64,000 nucleotides of DNA from Aphelenchoides besseyi (GCA_024699855.1 JAMPIQ010000001.1:14508001-14572000), one strand, 5' to 3'; shown: positions 29,577 through 43,110, counted from the stretch's first letter. Program-made: numbers and translations. Notes: generated by a model from the sequence alone, not told the origin.

Positions 29577-31702
29577 TTATTCGAAAAGATCACACGAAAA
29601 GTCGTCAAAATTGAATTTGTCGCCAAGACGATTACGCTCACGATTGAATCGAACCTGAAAGTTAAAAGCATTTACTTTCGAGAAGATGGCTACTACATGT
29701 GGCAAGTTCAAATATATATTGGAAGTTAAGCGATGAAGTCCACGATCGAGATGAGTACGACGGAAATACTCTTCGTACCAACAACTTATGACACCGAAAC
29801 CAGGCATCGCTTTGTTGCCGAACAGTTGAGGCACATCGTAGAAATTGTGCAAATACTCGACACCAAAAAGACAATCGTCGTGACGAAATTGGCTTGTACA
29901 TTCGTATTCTTTAAGTGAAAGAACGTAGCTGAAAACATAGCGATTTACTTTGAATTATCAATTAAACTACCGTGTCATTTGCAAATGATAGAGATTTTTG
30001 TCGTAGCAATGATAACTATAACCACCAGGTCCATCAATGGAATCAGCGTTGTTCAACGACGCCATCAACTGTTCATCAACTCCGTAGACTTCCCATTCGA
30101 ACTTGTCCATAACGTTAAGAATGTTGATTTCGTTGAGAATGAAATCGATCATTGCGCGAGAAACCGAAACAAAGACCGTTGATTTAGACATTGGCAATAC
30201 CGGAGCGTAACCGTTGTGTGGTAAACGATTGCGAGAAGCGGAAATCAATGGATTAGATGTCATAAAAAGATTGCAAACCGTTCTTGAAGAAGTTGATTGC
30301 TTCAAACGACCAATCAACCTCGGGATTTATACGTTCCGGTTGTACGCGTTCTGCAGCAATATCATCTCTTGATTGGTTTTCAGCGGAATATCGTGATTCT
30401 GAATCGACAACCAATCACTAACATAATGAAAGATGTCACCTGCAACAAAACCAAGTACTTCCATTTGTATTCCGGTTTCGTTAAAGTCAACATGCATTGA
30501 TTGTAAGAATATGACATGTTATGTCCCTGTGAGTCCATTGAAAACTTCTTCTCTGCGATGAAAACGTTCGGAAAACAGCTGGCAAGTGCATCCATTCGTT
30601 TGTGAAACAACGGCGGTGATTTTGCATCCAGAGCGTAGCAGTAGAAGTTGTGAGGTGTGTACAGCGCGGCAAGATCGATCTCAATCAGACGATAATCCTA
30701 AACACAACCAATCAATCCCAACAACATCGTCCGACTTACCATAAACACATTGCGAGCAAATGCAATCGGGAATTCCGCTTCTTCGGGATAGAGATCGTCG
30801 GTTTGAAAATATGCACGTTGACGAATGGAATTGCAGTCCATGGGCAACTCGGCTTCGTTCTGTGGATCTTGAGTGACTGCGCGATTCGCTTTATAAGATT
30901 CGTACTTTGGTGGAAAATTTTCGAAAAACGCAGAACACTCTAAATCCGGAGCTCCTTGTGGTATTAGGTATTTGGGTGGATTGGGAAAATACTCTCGGAG
31001 AACAGTGTTCTCAACCTGAAATACAATTTGAAGGTCAGGAAATTACATTGCAATCACCCAAAGTTGCATTACAAAATCGTCAATATTTTCCGGCACACGA
31101 ACACCAATCGAAGTCCACGAGTTTCCTTCTTTCGTTTTTCCTACTATTTCCGTATTCTTGCAGTAGTTAAACTGCGCATTTTCGTGAGACAGAAATCCTT
31201 CTGAAGTTATCTGCCAATGGATTTGATTGTTTTCGTTTTCGATATCTCCGTCTAAATTGATGTGTGTATATGCTTTCGACTGCTGAACTTACCCGCAACT
31301 AAGCTCCAGTTGCCATTATCAGGGTCAAGTCCCGACTTCACGCCGATCGTACAATTCTCACCCACGAGAATTTCAAAGCTGAAAACAAAGTTGTCGAACC
31401 AGTCAACGAAATCAAGAGACCTTGTGTCTGCAGCAGCTTTAGCTCCAAACCACACGTGAAGATTTTTGTTCGAAGGCCATTGAACGTTAACCGTTGTATT
31501 ATGGCAATGAGCAGAAATTCTGAAAAGACGTGGATGTGAAAAGTGGCCAGAAAACTCACATTGAATTTGGATACTCTTCTGAATCCAACGAATCTTCGTG
31601 TGAAATACACGAATAACCGTTTATCTTCGAACGAGCTGTTGGCAATGAAATAACCGTAAATATGAATATCATTTTCACAGTCATCGTGACAAAATCCGAC
31701 AT
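29577..31702 (-). CDS. GT14 family core-2/I-branching-type N-acetylglucosaminyltransferase (GLY-like), frame-disrupted
   Basis: Start MSDFVTMTVKMIFIFTV at 31702 (or Met at 31684), a signal/anchor segment. An unusual N-terminal part follows (TVNVQWPSNKNLHVWFGAK, SGLDPDNGNWSLVAG). The GT14 domain is clear: FPIAFARNVFM, RLIEIDLAALYTPHNFYCYA, FHKRMDALASCFPNVFIA, NHDIPLKTNQEM, DWSFEAINFF, VFVSVSRAMIDFIL, YGVDEQLMASL, GPGGYSYHCYDKNL and CLFGVEYL, NKAMPGFG, CWYEEYFRRTHLDRG. These enzymes add GlcNAc branches to O-glycans in the Golgi. The frame breaks between NAYN and ERINPEVDW (an in-frame TAA lies at 30327-30329) and shifts back before SRNRLPHNGY, so the gene is either a recent pseudogene or carries two assembly indels. 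Confidence 0.75.
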
Positions 31703-34286
31703 TGCGAACGAACCGAGAACTTCGGATTAGACCAAACGTCAGTTATTAACTTCCTCTCTTGCTTTTTTATCCATGGCAAAATTTGCATTGACGACAAAAT
31801 AGCTCTGAGAATTCGTCGGTTAATTGCTCTCATTGATGTCTTTGTGTCTGTCGGATCGAGGAGGACCGTTGTAAAATTGCAATACAACTGTTATCGTCAA
31901 AGTGAAGTTTTATTGCAAAATGAACTTTTATTCTTGATATTTCCGTTGGTTGGTTACATTTGTTGATTTTGTTTAGACGACAGCAAGAAAAGAAACACTA
32001 TGAGTCTGCTGAAAAGAAGTTCATTGGTTAGTTTGTTAGAGATAAAAGTCGGTTGCTGTAAGTTAAAGTGCGTCGCGTCTTGTTAGCGACCTGAAATAAG
32101 ACAATGAGGTTTGTTAGGATTTCAATCACTCGCTTGTTAAACAATCAGATCTCTTCCTTTCTTTACCTCATAGAGTTGGATTTCAACTCTTGAGTTTGTT
32201 TCTTTTTCTTAACCGAAGCGAAATCTCCAGCCCACAATTCGTGTTCAAATCGACTTACTCAAAACTTTCTATCTTATTGGGATTTGACCTATTCAGTCCT
32301 TTTCGCGTGTAAACGGCACAGCTTATCGCAACAACCGTTGAGGTTCATTGCGTCCCGCTGAAACAAATGATAGGAAACACAACGAGATCATCACCTTCCA
32401 ACACCAATGCGAACAAGTTCTCCAACGGATAAACTAAGCACTGGGGTTCATCACGACGGTTTTCTGACTCACGAGTTTTTGTCGTTCATTTCCTCCACAG
32501 TTTCCACAACCGTTGAAATCAAATTGATTTTTACCAAATACACGTTGATACTCAAAAGAAGTTTGTGCGCAAGTTCACGAAAAGAATAATCGCTTTTAAT
32601 TGACAAAGTTAAAGTTAACTTGATTTGATGAAACGTCACGTTCCCTTACCGACTTCCATGTTTATTTCCAGTTCTCTTAAAGCAAACTTGTTAACAATCA
32701 GTTCTAGCATCCTCTCAACTCGCTTCTTTTCTCAAAATCCTCTAAACATATGAATTCAAACGAACAATCTATTTATTTATACTCAAGTATGAATTTAGCA
32801 TCCAATTGTAGACACACGATTTTGCTTACCCGTGACAACGATTCGCACAAACACGTGGCATCATGAGGCAAAGCTGATGCAATTTTTGCGATTCAATTGT
32901 TTGATTCACGTGACTGAATCAAAAAACTAACCTACAACTCAGCATTTGCCAACATCTTGCCTTGTGTTCACTGCGATTGTAGTTAATTGTAAATAACTAG
33001 AAGTATAGTTTTCAATAAAGACGGGTATATGCTGAGCTCATTGATTCCATAGCTGCTTTTCGGCAGTTCAAAATCTCATCACTAACACGGTACTTTGTTC
33101 ACGTTTATAAGATCGAAAAACAAATGACGAGTCGACTGAACGGCGCGGCTTTAAAATGTCTTCCCATCGATGCCGTGAGATCAGATTTGCTCAGTAGCTA
33201 AATGGTTCTTACAGCGAAGGTCGTGGCCATCAAATCGATAAGCTGATTTCGGGACAAATCCGAACAACAAGAAATAGGCGGAGTAACTGAAGCAGTCAAT
33301 GGGATTGTCGAAATTATCATACGGTCAAATAATCACAAACATAATGCTGTTTTAGGCAAAAATTAGAATGGCAAACACCAGTTCTTTCCAATATAAACGG
33401 TTTACATTTGGAATTAGCAAATAAACTGCGCTTTCGGTACATTAACTAATGAGTTTGCGATATGTTCAACGAATGATCCGGAAGATATGAACATCACGAC
33501 GAAATGTTTTCGCCTAATCGCAGATACCAGTGGGATATTGAAGAAGAAAGGGAACTGTAATCACGATGAATAACTGACAATTACAGTTTTCTTCATCAGA
33601 CGACAGACCTTCAGGGAACTACTAAACAAGTGAACGAATATTAAAAAATTGCAACTTGAAACTTGGACTCAAATTTTTTGAGATTAGCAAATGAAGGGAG
33701 TTCGTAAGTAATCCGAACTCTGCAAATGCTCAAAAGTCCAAATCGATTCAAATCAGACATTCAAACATAACAGTAATCCCAGTATAACAGAGTTATTGCA
33801 AAGGTTCCAATGAAGAGAAAAATGACTACCGATGAGAAATGGAAGAGAGCGGAAATGAGAGGATCAGACTAATGGCAAACAGAAGACGATCGGGACAAAA
33901 GTCGACGCGCCCGATTTTTAGGTCGAACAGACGATTTGACAAAGAGGCGAATGTCGTTGTAAGTCAAATAGTACGCAGTTTGTTCGAAAATGTTCGCTCG
34001 GAAATCCGTTGTATATTACCAGTGTTCATCTCATGAAGTAGTCGAATATGCACCAGTGATCCTTCCAAATAAACTAATTGATACAATGTCTGGATACTTG
34101 AGAGTATGAGGAAATCGTTATTTCAACTCTAAAGCAATTTTGGGGATTCAAATGCTAAGAATTAAAGGCAGAAATGAATCCACTGGACAAGACATTTGGC
34201 AAAAGCTGTAAGTTTAGCGATTAGGAGGAAAAATCTGTAAACCGAAGCTGAACGGAAGATGCGAAATTTACGACAAAAACAAAATT
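31703..34286. other. gene-poor stretch, 2.6 kb
   Basis: Only short frames such as 32407-32589 and 33839-34036 (MANRRRSGQKSTRPIF with a GTAAGT donor nearby), none convincing. No repeat or RNA gene is recognised. Confidence 0.4.
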
Positions 34287-34854
34287 TCACGATCTGTGGA
34301 CCGTTTTTGTGGCTGAGCGGTGGGAAAATTGGAGTTTTGTTGCAAGAGGTCGTCGACCGGAAACTGAAACCGCGAGTACCTTCTCCATTCAACCACTCAC
34401 TTACCAACCGCTTTGTTGGCCCATACAACCTGCGGTCTTGCGACTCGAGTGGAAGATTGGCGAGTTTGAGGCCGCCGGGAAGATCCGCCGAGTTGAAGTC
34501 GGGGATTGGATTTCTGTTTGAAACAAAAAAGCGGCAGTGAAAACGGATACCACGCGCACTGAATTTAAACGACCGGATTCGTAGACGAAGTTTCAGTCAA
34601 AGACTCGACCCCTGTGATTTAGCAGCGTTAAAGATTGTCTTATTAAGAACGTTTAGCGGCATGATTCGACTTCAAGAGCAGGAACTCACAAGCGGCCGTC
34701 GCAAAGTCACTTCTTGCGACGATTCAGTCAGCGCAGTTGCTGCAACCAACGGAGGATATTGTTTGCACAGGATTCGATAGACCTCCCCGCGCTCGGCAGC
34801 CCAACCCAACTGAGACCGTTTGACTTGAATTTGTGACTTCACTCTCAAAAACAT
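34287..34854 (-). CDS. putative small basic protein (3 exons)
   Basis: Exon 1 MFLRVKSQIQVKRSQLG, AAERGEVYRILCKQYPP, SSQEVTLRRPL ends at a GTGAGT donor. A middle exon reads RPQTRQSSTRVARPQVVWA and ends NKAV at a GTAAGTGAGT donor. After a 41-nt intron the last exon reads VSGRRPLATKLQFSHRS to a TGA at 34287. Splice sites and intron size fit the genes around it. The acceptor of the middle exon is ambiguous (about 34551 or 34508). No family is recognised. Confidence 0.4.
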
Positions 34855-36950
34855 TTCTCCGTCTAATCACTGTGACTCAACCTTACATGTTTTTTCGATC
34901 TTTACCGTGCAAATTGTAAGAGAAAACTTTTGTGCAACAAAAATCCCAACCAACGGTTGTCAACGATGCAGCGGCAAAACGGAGGAAGCAGAAGTGTGTT
35001 TGTTTTTGTACACGGACCGTGAGGACCCGTTGAATTATTCTCCTCGAAGAAGTGACTTTTGAATGGTGGGCGACAAGAAAACACACGCAGTGAGCAGGTT
35101 GTGAAGTCCGGAGCTATTGAGACGAATTTTTTTGTTTTAAAGTGTAACATTTGCTTAACAAAGCCATTGAATCGGCTGTTGAGAGTTCAATAGACCTATT
35201 GAACCATCAGATAATGTGACATCCAAATACAAAAAGATACCCATAGATGTTATACGTGAGTATTGGAAAAATGAACGACAAAAAAGTCAACAAACAATCA
35301 CACCCATTTACCCTTCCGTTAGTGTTTGCATTGGCAAAAGGTACCCGTTCGAATGGACAACAAACGACTTTTGACTCGACCATTCAGTTTTTAAGCGTTT
35401 TGTGTCGAGAGTGCGATTTAAGTTGATCGGCGATTGTGAGGAGCAAAACGTTGTTTTGTACTCACTTACATTCTCGATGAACCCACGCGTTTTTGCAAGA
35501 TTGCAACTGCAAAGTCTTCCAACTTTACAAATTCGACCAGAATAGCGAACGTTGGCCAACTCGCTTGTTGACCCTTGGGCTCATTGACGTTCGTAGCGTT
35601 TTAAGTCATCACCAACTCGTAACTTGATCTTGATCTGTTTTGGGCTTTGAATAACAAAGTCATCATTTTTACTCCATTCACACAAATCGGACGTCGCAGA
35701 ACAGTTTTGAAATATCAAGAGCACCCGCTTCACTTGTATCTTAAGTCGAGTACTCGAAATGACTGTCGATTTTGTTGCGCACCAAAAGTTTGGTTTAAAA
35801 CCCGAAATTCGTAGAACAAACAGAGGAGATCAGAGAAGTTCATATCGCTGAGCAACGAGCACAAGATACAGGCACCTCAAACAATCGAATGAGAAACATT
35901 CAAACGTCGAATATGAACTCACAATCGTTCAGAATTGGATAGGAGATTAAGTGCTAGTCAGCGTGGACCTTTTTGCAGAGAATGAATTCGTCGTTAATTA
36001 GCCGACTAAATGAGCGAACAATCAAACTACACGAATTTGGACATACCACTAATTTCCTTTTCATTGAACGCTCATTATCAGCTTAGTTGTTAGACAAACG
36101 AACATAGCAATCGAAGTATCCTCCGCTTAAACCCTATGTTCGACTGTTAAACTTACAAATCGAACGAACGATTCTTTCTTGAACATTTGTCCAATTGTTC
36201 TCAATTCACATTGCGAATCTTTGAAGCTTTCGATTCGCGCAAGTGACTGCAAATGCAAAAAATCCGAAGAGCAGTCGATTCGTTTGCAAAGTTCTCTTGC
36301 AAAGTTCCGTCGATTGCTCTTTCGTGTAAACGAACAGTCAATTGTTTGTACACACGATACCAATGACGTGATTGAGAATACGAAATTAAACTTAAACAGC
36401 CAGCTAGTGGCCAAACGAAACGAGAAATTGACGTTGAACGTCAACAGAATATTCGATTCTGTGAGGCCAATTCTCATCGATGCTTCATCGTCCCGGTCGT
36501 GACGAGTCACGGAGCGCTTCAAGGCGTTTGAATGGTCGAACGTCCGTTTTCTTTTTTGTTCGTTTTTGTCCGTGAATTCCGAAGCAGAAATGTAAATTGA
36601 TGGCTCAACATCAAAACGACGACGCCGATGATTCTCCGCTTTGATTTTACGATTCGTATCAGAAACGAAAACAATTTTGCTTGTGCATTAAAACTCGACA
36701 AAAAATGAACATACTGTAGTGTGGACCGACAGTCACGTCAAAGATCCAAAGTACCAGAATAACAAGTTGTCGCCACTGAGAAGTAGCAGCGAACGTAAAT
36801 CGGATTCGCTCAGATTTTGTTTAAGGAGCAGCAACAAATCGCGCGTTTGAGCGGCTTTCGAGTTCTCAGACAAATTACAAGTGCTTGTGGTTTGTAATTC
36901 AGAATCGGAGATCGCCTGCAATTAGTTTAAGTAGTAGGTGGCCAACTACA
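34855..36950. other. gene-poor stretch, 2.1 kb
   Basis: A minus-strand frame at about 35470-35559 (MANVRYSGRICKVGRL, donor GTAAGTGAGT) and open frames on both strands at 36127-36522 look weakly coding but cannot be joined to other exons. Confidence 0.35.
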
Positions 36951-37203
36951 ATGGTGATTCCAACGAATAAGTTCAATTTGGAAGGTGAAATAGGCGATTA
37001 TGACAAAGAAACCCTCCAGTTAATGGAACAGTGGTGCTAAGAAACACGAATTTGGGGTTTCAAGACAAAACGTTGGATGTTAAGATCGTTTTCTCGATGA
37101 ACTCGAAAATTCAGTCTTCTCGACATTTAAACCCGAAGTTACATTCGCAACCCAGTTGTTCCAGAATTATGAGACGTTGCAGTACAATAAAGAAGACAAT
37201 TGA
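36951..37203 (+). CDS. putative small protein, about 50 residues (2 exons)
   Basis: MVIPTNKFNLE (36951-36984) can splice in phase over a 100-nt intron to DRFLDELENSVFSTFKPE, TFATQLFQNYETLQYNKED-stop (37085-37203). The second part reads like genuine protein, but the intron is longer than most here and the product is short. Confidence 0.3.
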
Positions 37204-39320
37204 AGGAATTTGCTCGTTGTGTTTGAATCAAAAAACATTTCGAAATGTTCGTGTGAAGTGGAGGAATTGTAAAAAGCAGTTTTGTCCTAAAGGTTTGCTT
37301 TTGTAGTTACAAACGAAAAGCACACACGATTGTAGTAATAAGTGGCTACGGCATTTGGATTCCTCGAAACGCCTCATGACTTTTTTGCAAACTAATCGAT
37401 TCATTCAAATCGATTTGCAGTCACAACTGAAAAATCGCGGTGACAAATCATCTGAGCGGTCCAACTGAACAGCCGGACACATGAAGAAGACACGGCAATC
37501 GAAATTCTTTCCTTGCAGTTCATAACTCAAACTTCTCGGTGGCGACATTTTAAACTGACAAGTGGAGTTGAGTGCAATGATTAGCTCAACTTAAAACCCA
37601 TAGATTCGAATGTTTGATTTGTGCACAAGTTTCCGTCATTACAGATCGAACCTTGCAAAAGTGTTGGATTAGAAAAAGGAATGAATGACTACAATATAAC
37701 AAGTCAAGATCTTTAAAGTGTTTCTGTCCAGATGTTTATCGACAATAAACGACCCAATGACAGCGTTAGAAACCATAAAAACCCAACGAAGTTCGTGTCG
37801 ATAATCGTTTCGCAATCTTGTTGCTATGATTGGAAGCTAACAACGTCGAATGGATGGTAGTTGGCACTTTAATGGAAGTTTCTGTTCTCGCAAACATCAC
37901 CTTCCAGATTACAATGTATGATATAGCAGAAGTCGAGGATACCTAGTAATCAGACTGGTAACTATCGAGAAGATTAATCACGAATAATTGGATGAAAACA
38001 GTCACAAGAACAACAGAACTAAAACGATTAGTTTGCTGAGTGATACTCGACTTCGAGCCTCAACCCACGGCTACACATTCGAGGAGTTGTGAAGCAAACG
38101 ATTTCCCGCCTTTTCCGCTAAACCAATTTTGCATTTTATTTACGATTTTGCGTCGTCCGAAAAGCAATTTGGCAATTTCGATTTAATGTGAACCGCATTG
38201 CGAAGATCGCGAGATTTATTGTCGTGGTCAAGATTGCAACGCCGTTTAATGGAATCCCGGCTTCAAACAACCTCCGCCCCAACAAATGGAATTCACGTTT
38301 AAGAAAAAAACGTCTTCTCGCACCTTCACAAACGTTTTCGTCGATTTCCGCTTATCTTATGGCCATTTCGTTAACGGCCATCAACCAAAAAAGCACGGTG
38401 CCACGATGGTGTCGTACAAACGCAAAGAAATTCCGGACGCGCGCTATTTTCCGCATCAATTGGCCATCTTTTCAGTGAACAAAAACGTGGCCATAAAAGA
38501 AGAAAATTGCGAGTGAAAATTTCTCTCTACTTCACGAGTTCAACTGCTCACGAACAGCGGAATTTTGGCAACAAACCCGGTCGGCAAGCAATTTCGTTCA
38601 TTTCCTGTGCCCACTCAACGTACGACCATCTTAATTTGCAGCTACGAGTTAACAGCTCGTATCCGATTACAACCAATGGTCTTAGTCGAAAAGTGCGAGA
38701 TTGAAATCTTCTGACCATAAGCGCAGAAATGAAATTGGCCGAGACGGATGAGAATCCCCGAAAAAACGCTGAAGCCCCACAACTGAAGCAGCAAGAAAAT
38801 TTGCTCATTTAGAAGTTAAAGGACGAGCCACATCGTCGGTCGTTTCAAACGACCGTTTTCGTATCACGACTTTTACATCTCCGACTAACTACCACGTACG
38901 TTTACTTGTGTGATGTAAATTGCAGTGTTGAATTCGCAATGTAAATCGATTTGTTTCAAATAGAAATTTCGGTCGTCAATGAAATTGAGTTCGCAGGAAA
39001 AATGTTGTTTTTTTTCTGTTAACGAAATGCTCCGCACACCGACAATTCGACAACCTTGTTCGACTTTGCATTCCGTTTCAACGAATGCAATCGACTTCGA
39101 CACTTCGTTCGTCTGGAAATGGGTGTTCTAAGGTGTGTAAGTGGCGGCCTTCATAAGTGCGCCGTTCGAGGGAATTAGTTGCATGCAATCAACTGATTTG
39201 GATTGTGTTTATAGGAGTGAGAAGTTGTTTGCATTCAATTGGTCATTTTGTTGAGCGTTTTTCGCGAACTTTTGTTCACAACTTTGTTTGTTGATTTCAG
39301 GACTTAGTGGCAGATGTTCA
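37204..39320. other. gene-poor stretch with one weak candidate
   Basis: A plus-strand frame at 38286-38516 (MEFTFKKKTSSRTFTNVF ... YKRKEIPDARYFPHQLAIF) reads like protein. Upstream in the same frame are CRGQDCN, a stop, and NPGFKQPPPQQ, which echo CRGQE and GFKQ of the gene at 26391. It could be a decayed relative. The rest shows nothing. Confidence 0.3.
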
Positions 39321-40849
39321 ATGCAGCGAGTGCTGCAAAACATCCCAAACTTTGATCCGTGGGAGCCTTTTCCATGGATAGAATATCGATTCGGCGAGCA
39401 TCCGTTTAGACCGTTTAATAATCCTGCGCCTATCGAGCAATTCATAGAAGTGATACCACTAAGAATACCACCACCACCTACGCAACATCCAACAGCAATA
39501 CAAATGTATTACGGATCAATAACCGCACCGATAGTTTTCGATGACGAACACCGTTATCCGTTCAATAATTCTTGTGATTTTATTGAAGGTCGTTATCTGT
39601 TCGCGGGATTTCCGGATAACTCCAACATTATGGTAATAGACGTTTGGCATCGAGTTCACATGTAGTTTCCAATTTTGTTTGTTCTTCTTCATTCGTGTCT
39701 TTCAGAACACTGAGACCCATTGAAGGACCATCCAAATCAAACAAATTGCCTAAGAACTTCATTTTACGGATGATCACCAATCGTACTGGCCTACTGATTC
39801 TCTCAACTCGCGTAGCCTTTCGCAAGTTTGACAAACCTCGAGCCGTGACATACGCAAAACTCATCGACTTTGATGTCGACTCCGCAACGTACACGTTTCG
39901 AAAGAAACCCTGTCGTTTCGTCAGTATGGCAGTAAAACATACGTTCACTGTTCAAGGCAACAAACTGATAGTCACTCATAAATCGAACGCAACCTCATAC
40001 TGTCGAATCTACCGCATTGATTTTGATTCAAAAGATGAAGAAAACTGGTTGATTTTGATTGACATATTCCATGAAGATCGAGCGAATATTACGAACGTAA
40101 CAATTTTAAACAATTGTTTGTTCTATTGGAGTAATTGCCGGGCAAGTAGCGTAATGTCTTCCATTCAACTGCCTTCCACAAACGGTCTGTACATTCGGTC
40201 AATCCTTTTTATCAACAGTCTTTAGATATCCATCCACATCTATTGGACATATCTGGTCGACGTAGGATAGTAAGATACGACATGTCAAAACATGGCTTTT
40301 TACAAAACGAAGGCGCACAAGTGAGTTGTTATCATTAAATCACGTCAATTTTGCTCAATCTTAGGGAAACGGACCTCTAAATTCTGTTTATGGTTGTTGG
40401 TACGACGATTTGTTCTACCAAATCAATTGTGTTATATTAGACGACATTCAGTACCTTGGTGTTCTTCATCAGCCAACCGGCAAACGAACTGATTACTCAC
40501 CACCAGTGATTTTACAAAGGCCAGGAGGACACATGATTAAAATGGGAGTCGACATCAGATCTAATCATTTGGTGGTTGTGTCTCGTCCCCATCTGAATGA
40601 ACCGTATGTTCGATCTTCAGTACCGATAACGTTAAGAGCTCTCGATATTTTCCGATTCCCATTGGTAATATGTTTCAATCAATATTCATTTAATAACACT
40701 ATTCATTTCAGGATAAGCTGGGAACAGAACCATCACCTGAACATAATCCAAAACGATTGTTTGACAATGCATTTTGGATTGCTAGTGAAAATCGACTGCT
40801 CTTTCAAAACACCGTACCACTGCCACTGCGTCCATTTGCGGGATTGTAA
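39321..40849 (+). CDS. uncharacterised beta-propeller-like protein
   Basis: Start MQRVLQNIPNFDPWEPF at 39321 just after TTTCAG (possibly a trans-splice acceptor). The first exon includes YPFNNSCDFIEGRYLFAGF. The next reads TLRPIEGPSKSN, YAKLIDFDVDSATYTFRK, FTVQGNKLIVTHKSNATS. Later exons join in phase: DIHPHLLDISGRRRIVRYD, GNGPLNSVYGCWYDDLFY, LVVVSRPHLNEP and FWIASENRLLFQ, with TAA at 40847. The repeated strand-like patterns suggest a propeller. The join between the first two exons does not keep frame with any GT donor after YLFAGFPDNSN; an earlier donor at 39585 would keep frame but skip that stretch. No family is recognised. Confidence 0.55.
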
Positions 40850-41308
40850 GTTGAGATACTCGCTGAAACGCCCAATTCTTCTCTCGTTTCAGACGATTAT
40901 AATTGTTGCTCAAGCTAAAATTTCAAGCTAATTTTTAACTGTACTAACAACTCAATCTCAACGATACATTTCGATAAACACATCGGGTCTAAAAACCAGT
41001 AAATTCACTTTACTCAACCAATCATATCCTCTACATACTTTTTATCCATTTGTGTTCCGATTCCTCATTAACTGACTATTTTAATCTATACGGTCGTAAA
41101 ATCAAATTGCCACAATTTATCTTTCATTGTTTTGGTGCTTACCTTTGTTTTCTTTATTTTACAGTAAACACTCTATGCAAATCAAATTGTAGGACCGCAG
41201 AACAAAATAGCTCAAGATGCTTGAGCAAGATGTTTGGGTCGATTTATTATTAGGACTATAAACAAGACATCTATTCGACATAAAATATAATTGGAGTTTT
41301 TTGTTTGT
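40850..41308. other. intergenic
   Basis: 3' flanks of two converging genes. TTTATT near 41252 is AATAAA for the minus-strand COX15 gene. Nothing else. Confidence 0.5.
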
Positions 41309-42834
41309 CTACTTCGGTAAACGACGAATTTCGTTCGAAAGCCACAATGCTGCGGTGAGAAGGGCCAAGGAACCATTTTGATGCAACGATCCTAACCAAG
41401 TAGGTACCAACATAACCTGAAACCCGTATTCGTAGGGTTCATTAATGCAAGAACCAACCAAAGTCGTAACTCCGAGAACCGCTTGTGCGTATCCAAGAGC
41501 CAAAAGCGTATGAAGAGCAATTTTGGCACGACGATTCAAATTCAAACGACGATTGAAGAACCACGTCACGGTAATCGAAGCCAACGTGAAATAGGCCTGT
41601 AAATGAAGTTGTAATGAAGACTGAAAAACGACAAACCAAATGGCGATGCATGAACTGAACCGTAGTTTCATTCTCGAAGAAATTACGCCAAAGTGGTTTT
41701 CGAGTGAACATGTTTTCCGGAATCCAACGATCACCAAAACCCGGCCACGTATTATGAACAAGTCCAGCGTCAAGTCCAGCAACAAAGGCGCCTAAAATTC
41801 CCAATGTCTAGAGTTATTTTATTGGCCATTACCCATGAGAATGGTCGAAAAGATTGCTGCTTTGACAAGATGACTCATTCCACGTAAACGTCCAATTCCT
41901 TGAATTTTGTTATGCTGAAAATCAATAGCTGCATTGAACGACCGCTGCAAAAACGAACGTTGTATGGAGTAAAGACGTGAGATAATCCATTCCAAAAAAG
42001 CACCGTGTAGAGAACATACGCCAACGATAAGTGGGTAGCCAAACGATATTGACTAACACGTGGAAGATCGGCATTCGAGTTTTTACTCGGATCTAATCCC
42101 GATTTCACCATCCACCAACCAACCAAACCCTAAAAGCACAATACACTTAATAATTTATGAAGAGCTTTTACTTGTGCACCAATCAAACTTCCGGCTAAAG
42201 CCATTCGAAATTTCATTGCACCATTGAAACGACCTTTTGCCCAAAAGTAGGCGCACGGAAGCAGAAAAGCAACTCCAAGCATTCGACCCCACATACGATG
42301 AACGTATTCCATGGTCCAAATGAACTTGAATTGTTGTAGAGCCATTTCGTCGTTCAAGGTTTTGCTTCAAAGAATATATTGAAACATATGTTTGAACGAA
42401 GCTTACAATTTGTATTCGGGATACGATTTGTACTGTTCAAACTCGCGTTCCCATTCAGCGTCGTTAAGCGGCGGTTTCATGGTTCGAAGAAGATCCCAAT
42501 TCACCATACTTAATCCCGATTCGGTCAATCTAAACAAAAATCAGAGAAATAGTTGAAAGATCGCTTACCGAGTTGCTCCACCAATAGCAACCGCCCCATA
42601 AACCATACCGGCACATCCCAAAAGCCAATAGCCAACAATTTTTTGTTGACGAGAAGGTTGAGGAATGTGAGTGAAAGTGTCGGCAAATTGACGTTTAATC
42701 TGAGCTGTTGGCCTGCAAAATTCCATTGTTTTCAATTGGCAGCTTCTAACTCGCCATTTCTGCACAATTCGAGAAGTGAGCAACAGTTCGGTCACTTTCT
42801 TCGGAGTTATCAACGATCGAAAGCGATTGATCAT
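41309..42834 (-). CDS. cox15: heme A synthase COX15
   Basis: Converts heme O to heme A in the mitochondrial inner membrane for cytochrome c oxidase. Start [14 protein letters not shown] gives a basic, Arg-rich targeting segment. Family landmarks: [20 protein letters not shown] then [43 protein letters not shown] with the first heme-ligand His region (EYVHRMWGR), [47 protein letters not shown] and FMHRHL for the second half, then a C-terminal membrane pair ending NEIRRLPK. Length about 420 residues and intron sizes are ordinary. It lies 276 bp downstream of HCCS on the same strand. Confidence 0.92.
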
Positions 42835-43110
42835 TGTGCTGTCGATTGAGTGGTCTTTCAATCTAAAGGTTTCGTTAATGCAGACATTCCGAAGATGTTG
42901 AAAAATACAAACTCTGAATGCCGTAATTAAACGTATCGACGAACACAAAGTTTAAAGCAATCAAACGAAGTTTATTGGACTAAATCGTGATTTCTAATTG
43001 AGCGATCGATTTAATGCGAACTGACGAGACAGCGTCGATTAATTGACCATAACAAAAAACAAAAACAATTCTTGATGCTTGACAACTAAACTGCTCAGCA
43101 AACCGAAACC

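Noticed and set aside
36127..36522. Overlapping open frames on both strands of about 107 and 131 codons
   Set aside because: Neither can be joined to other exons, the plus frame has no ATG, and the composition is not decisive.
42700..42780. Possible 41-nt intron in the COX15 first exon (GTTAGA...TTGCAG)
   Set aside because: Removing it shifts the frame into a stop, while reading through keeps frame.
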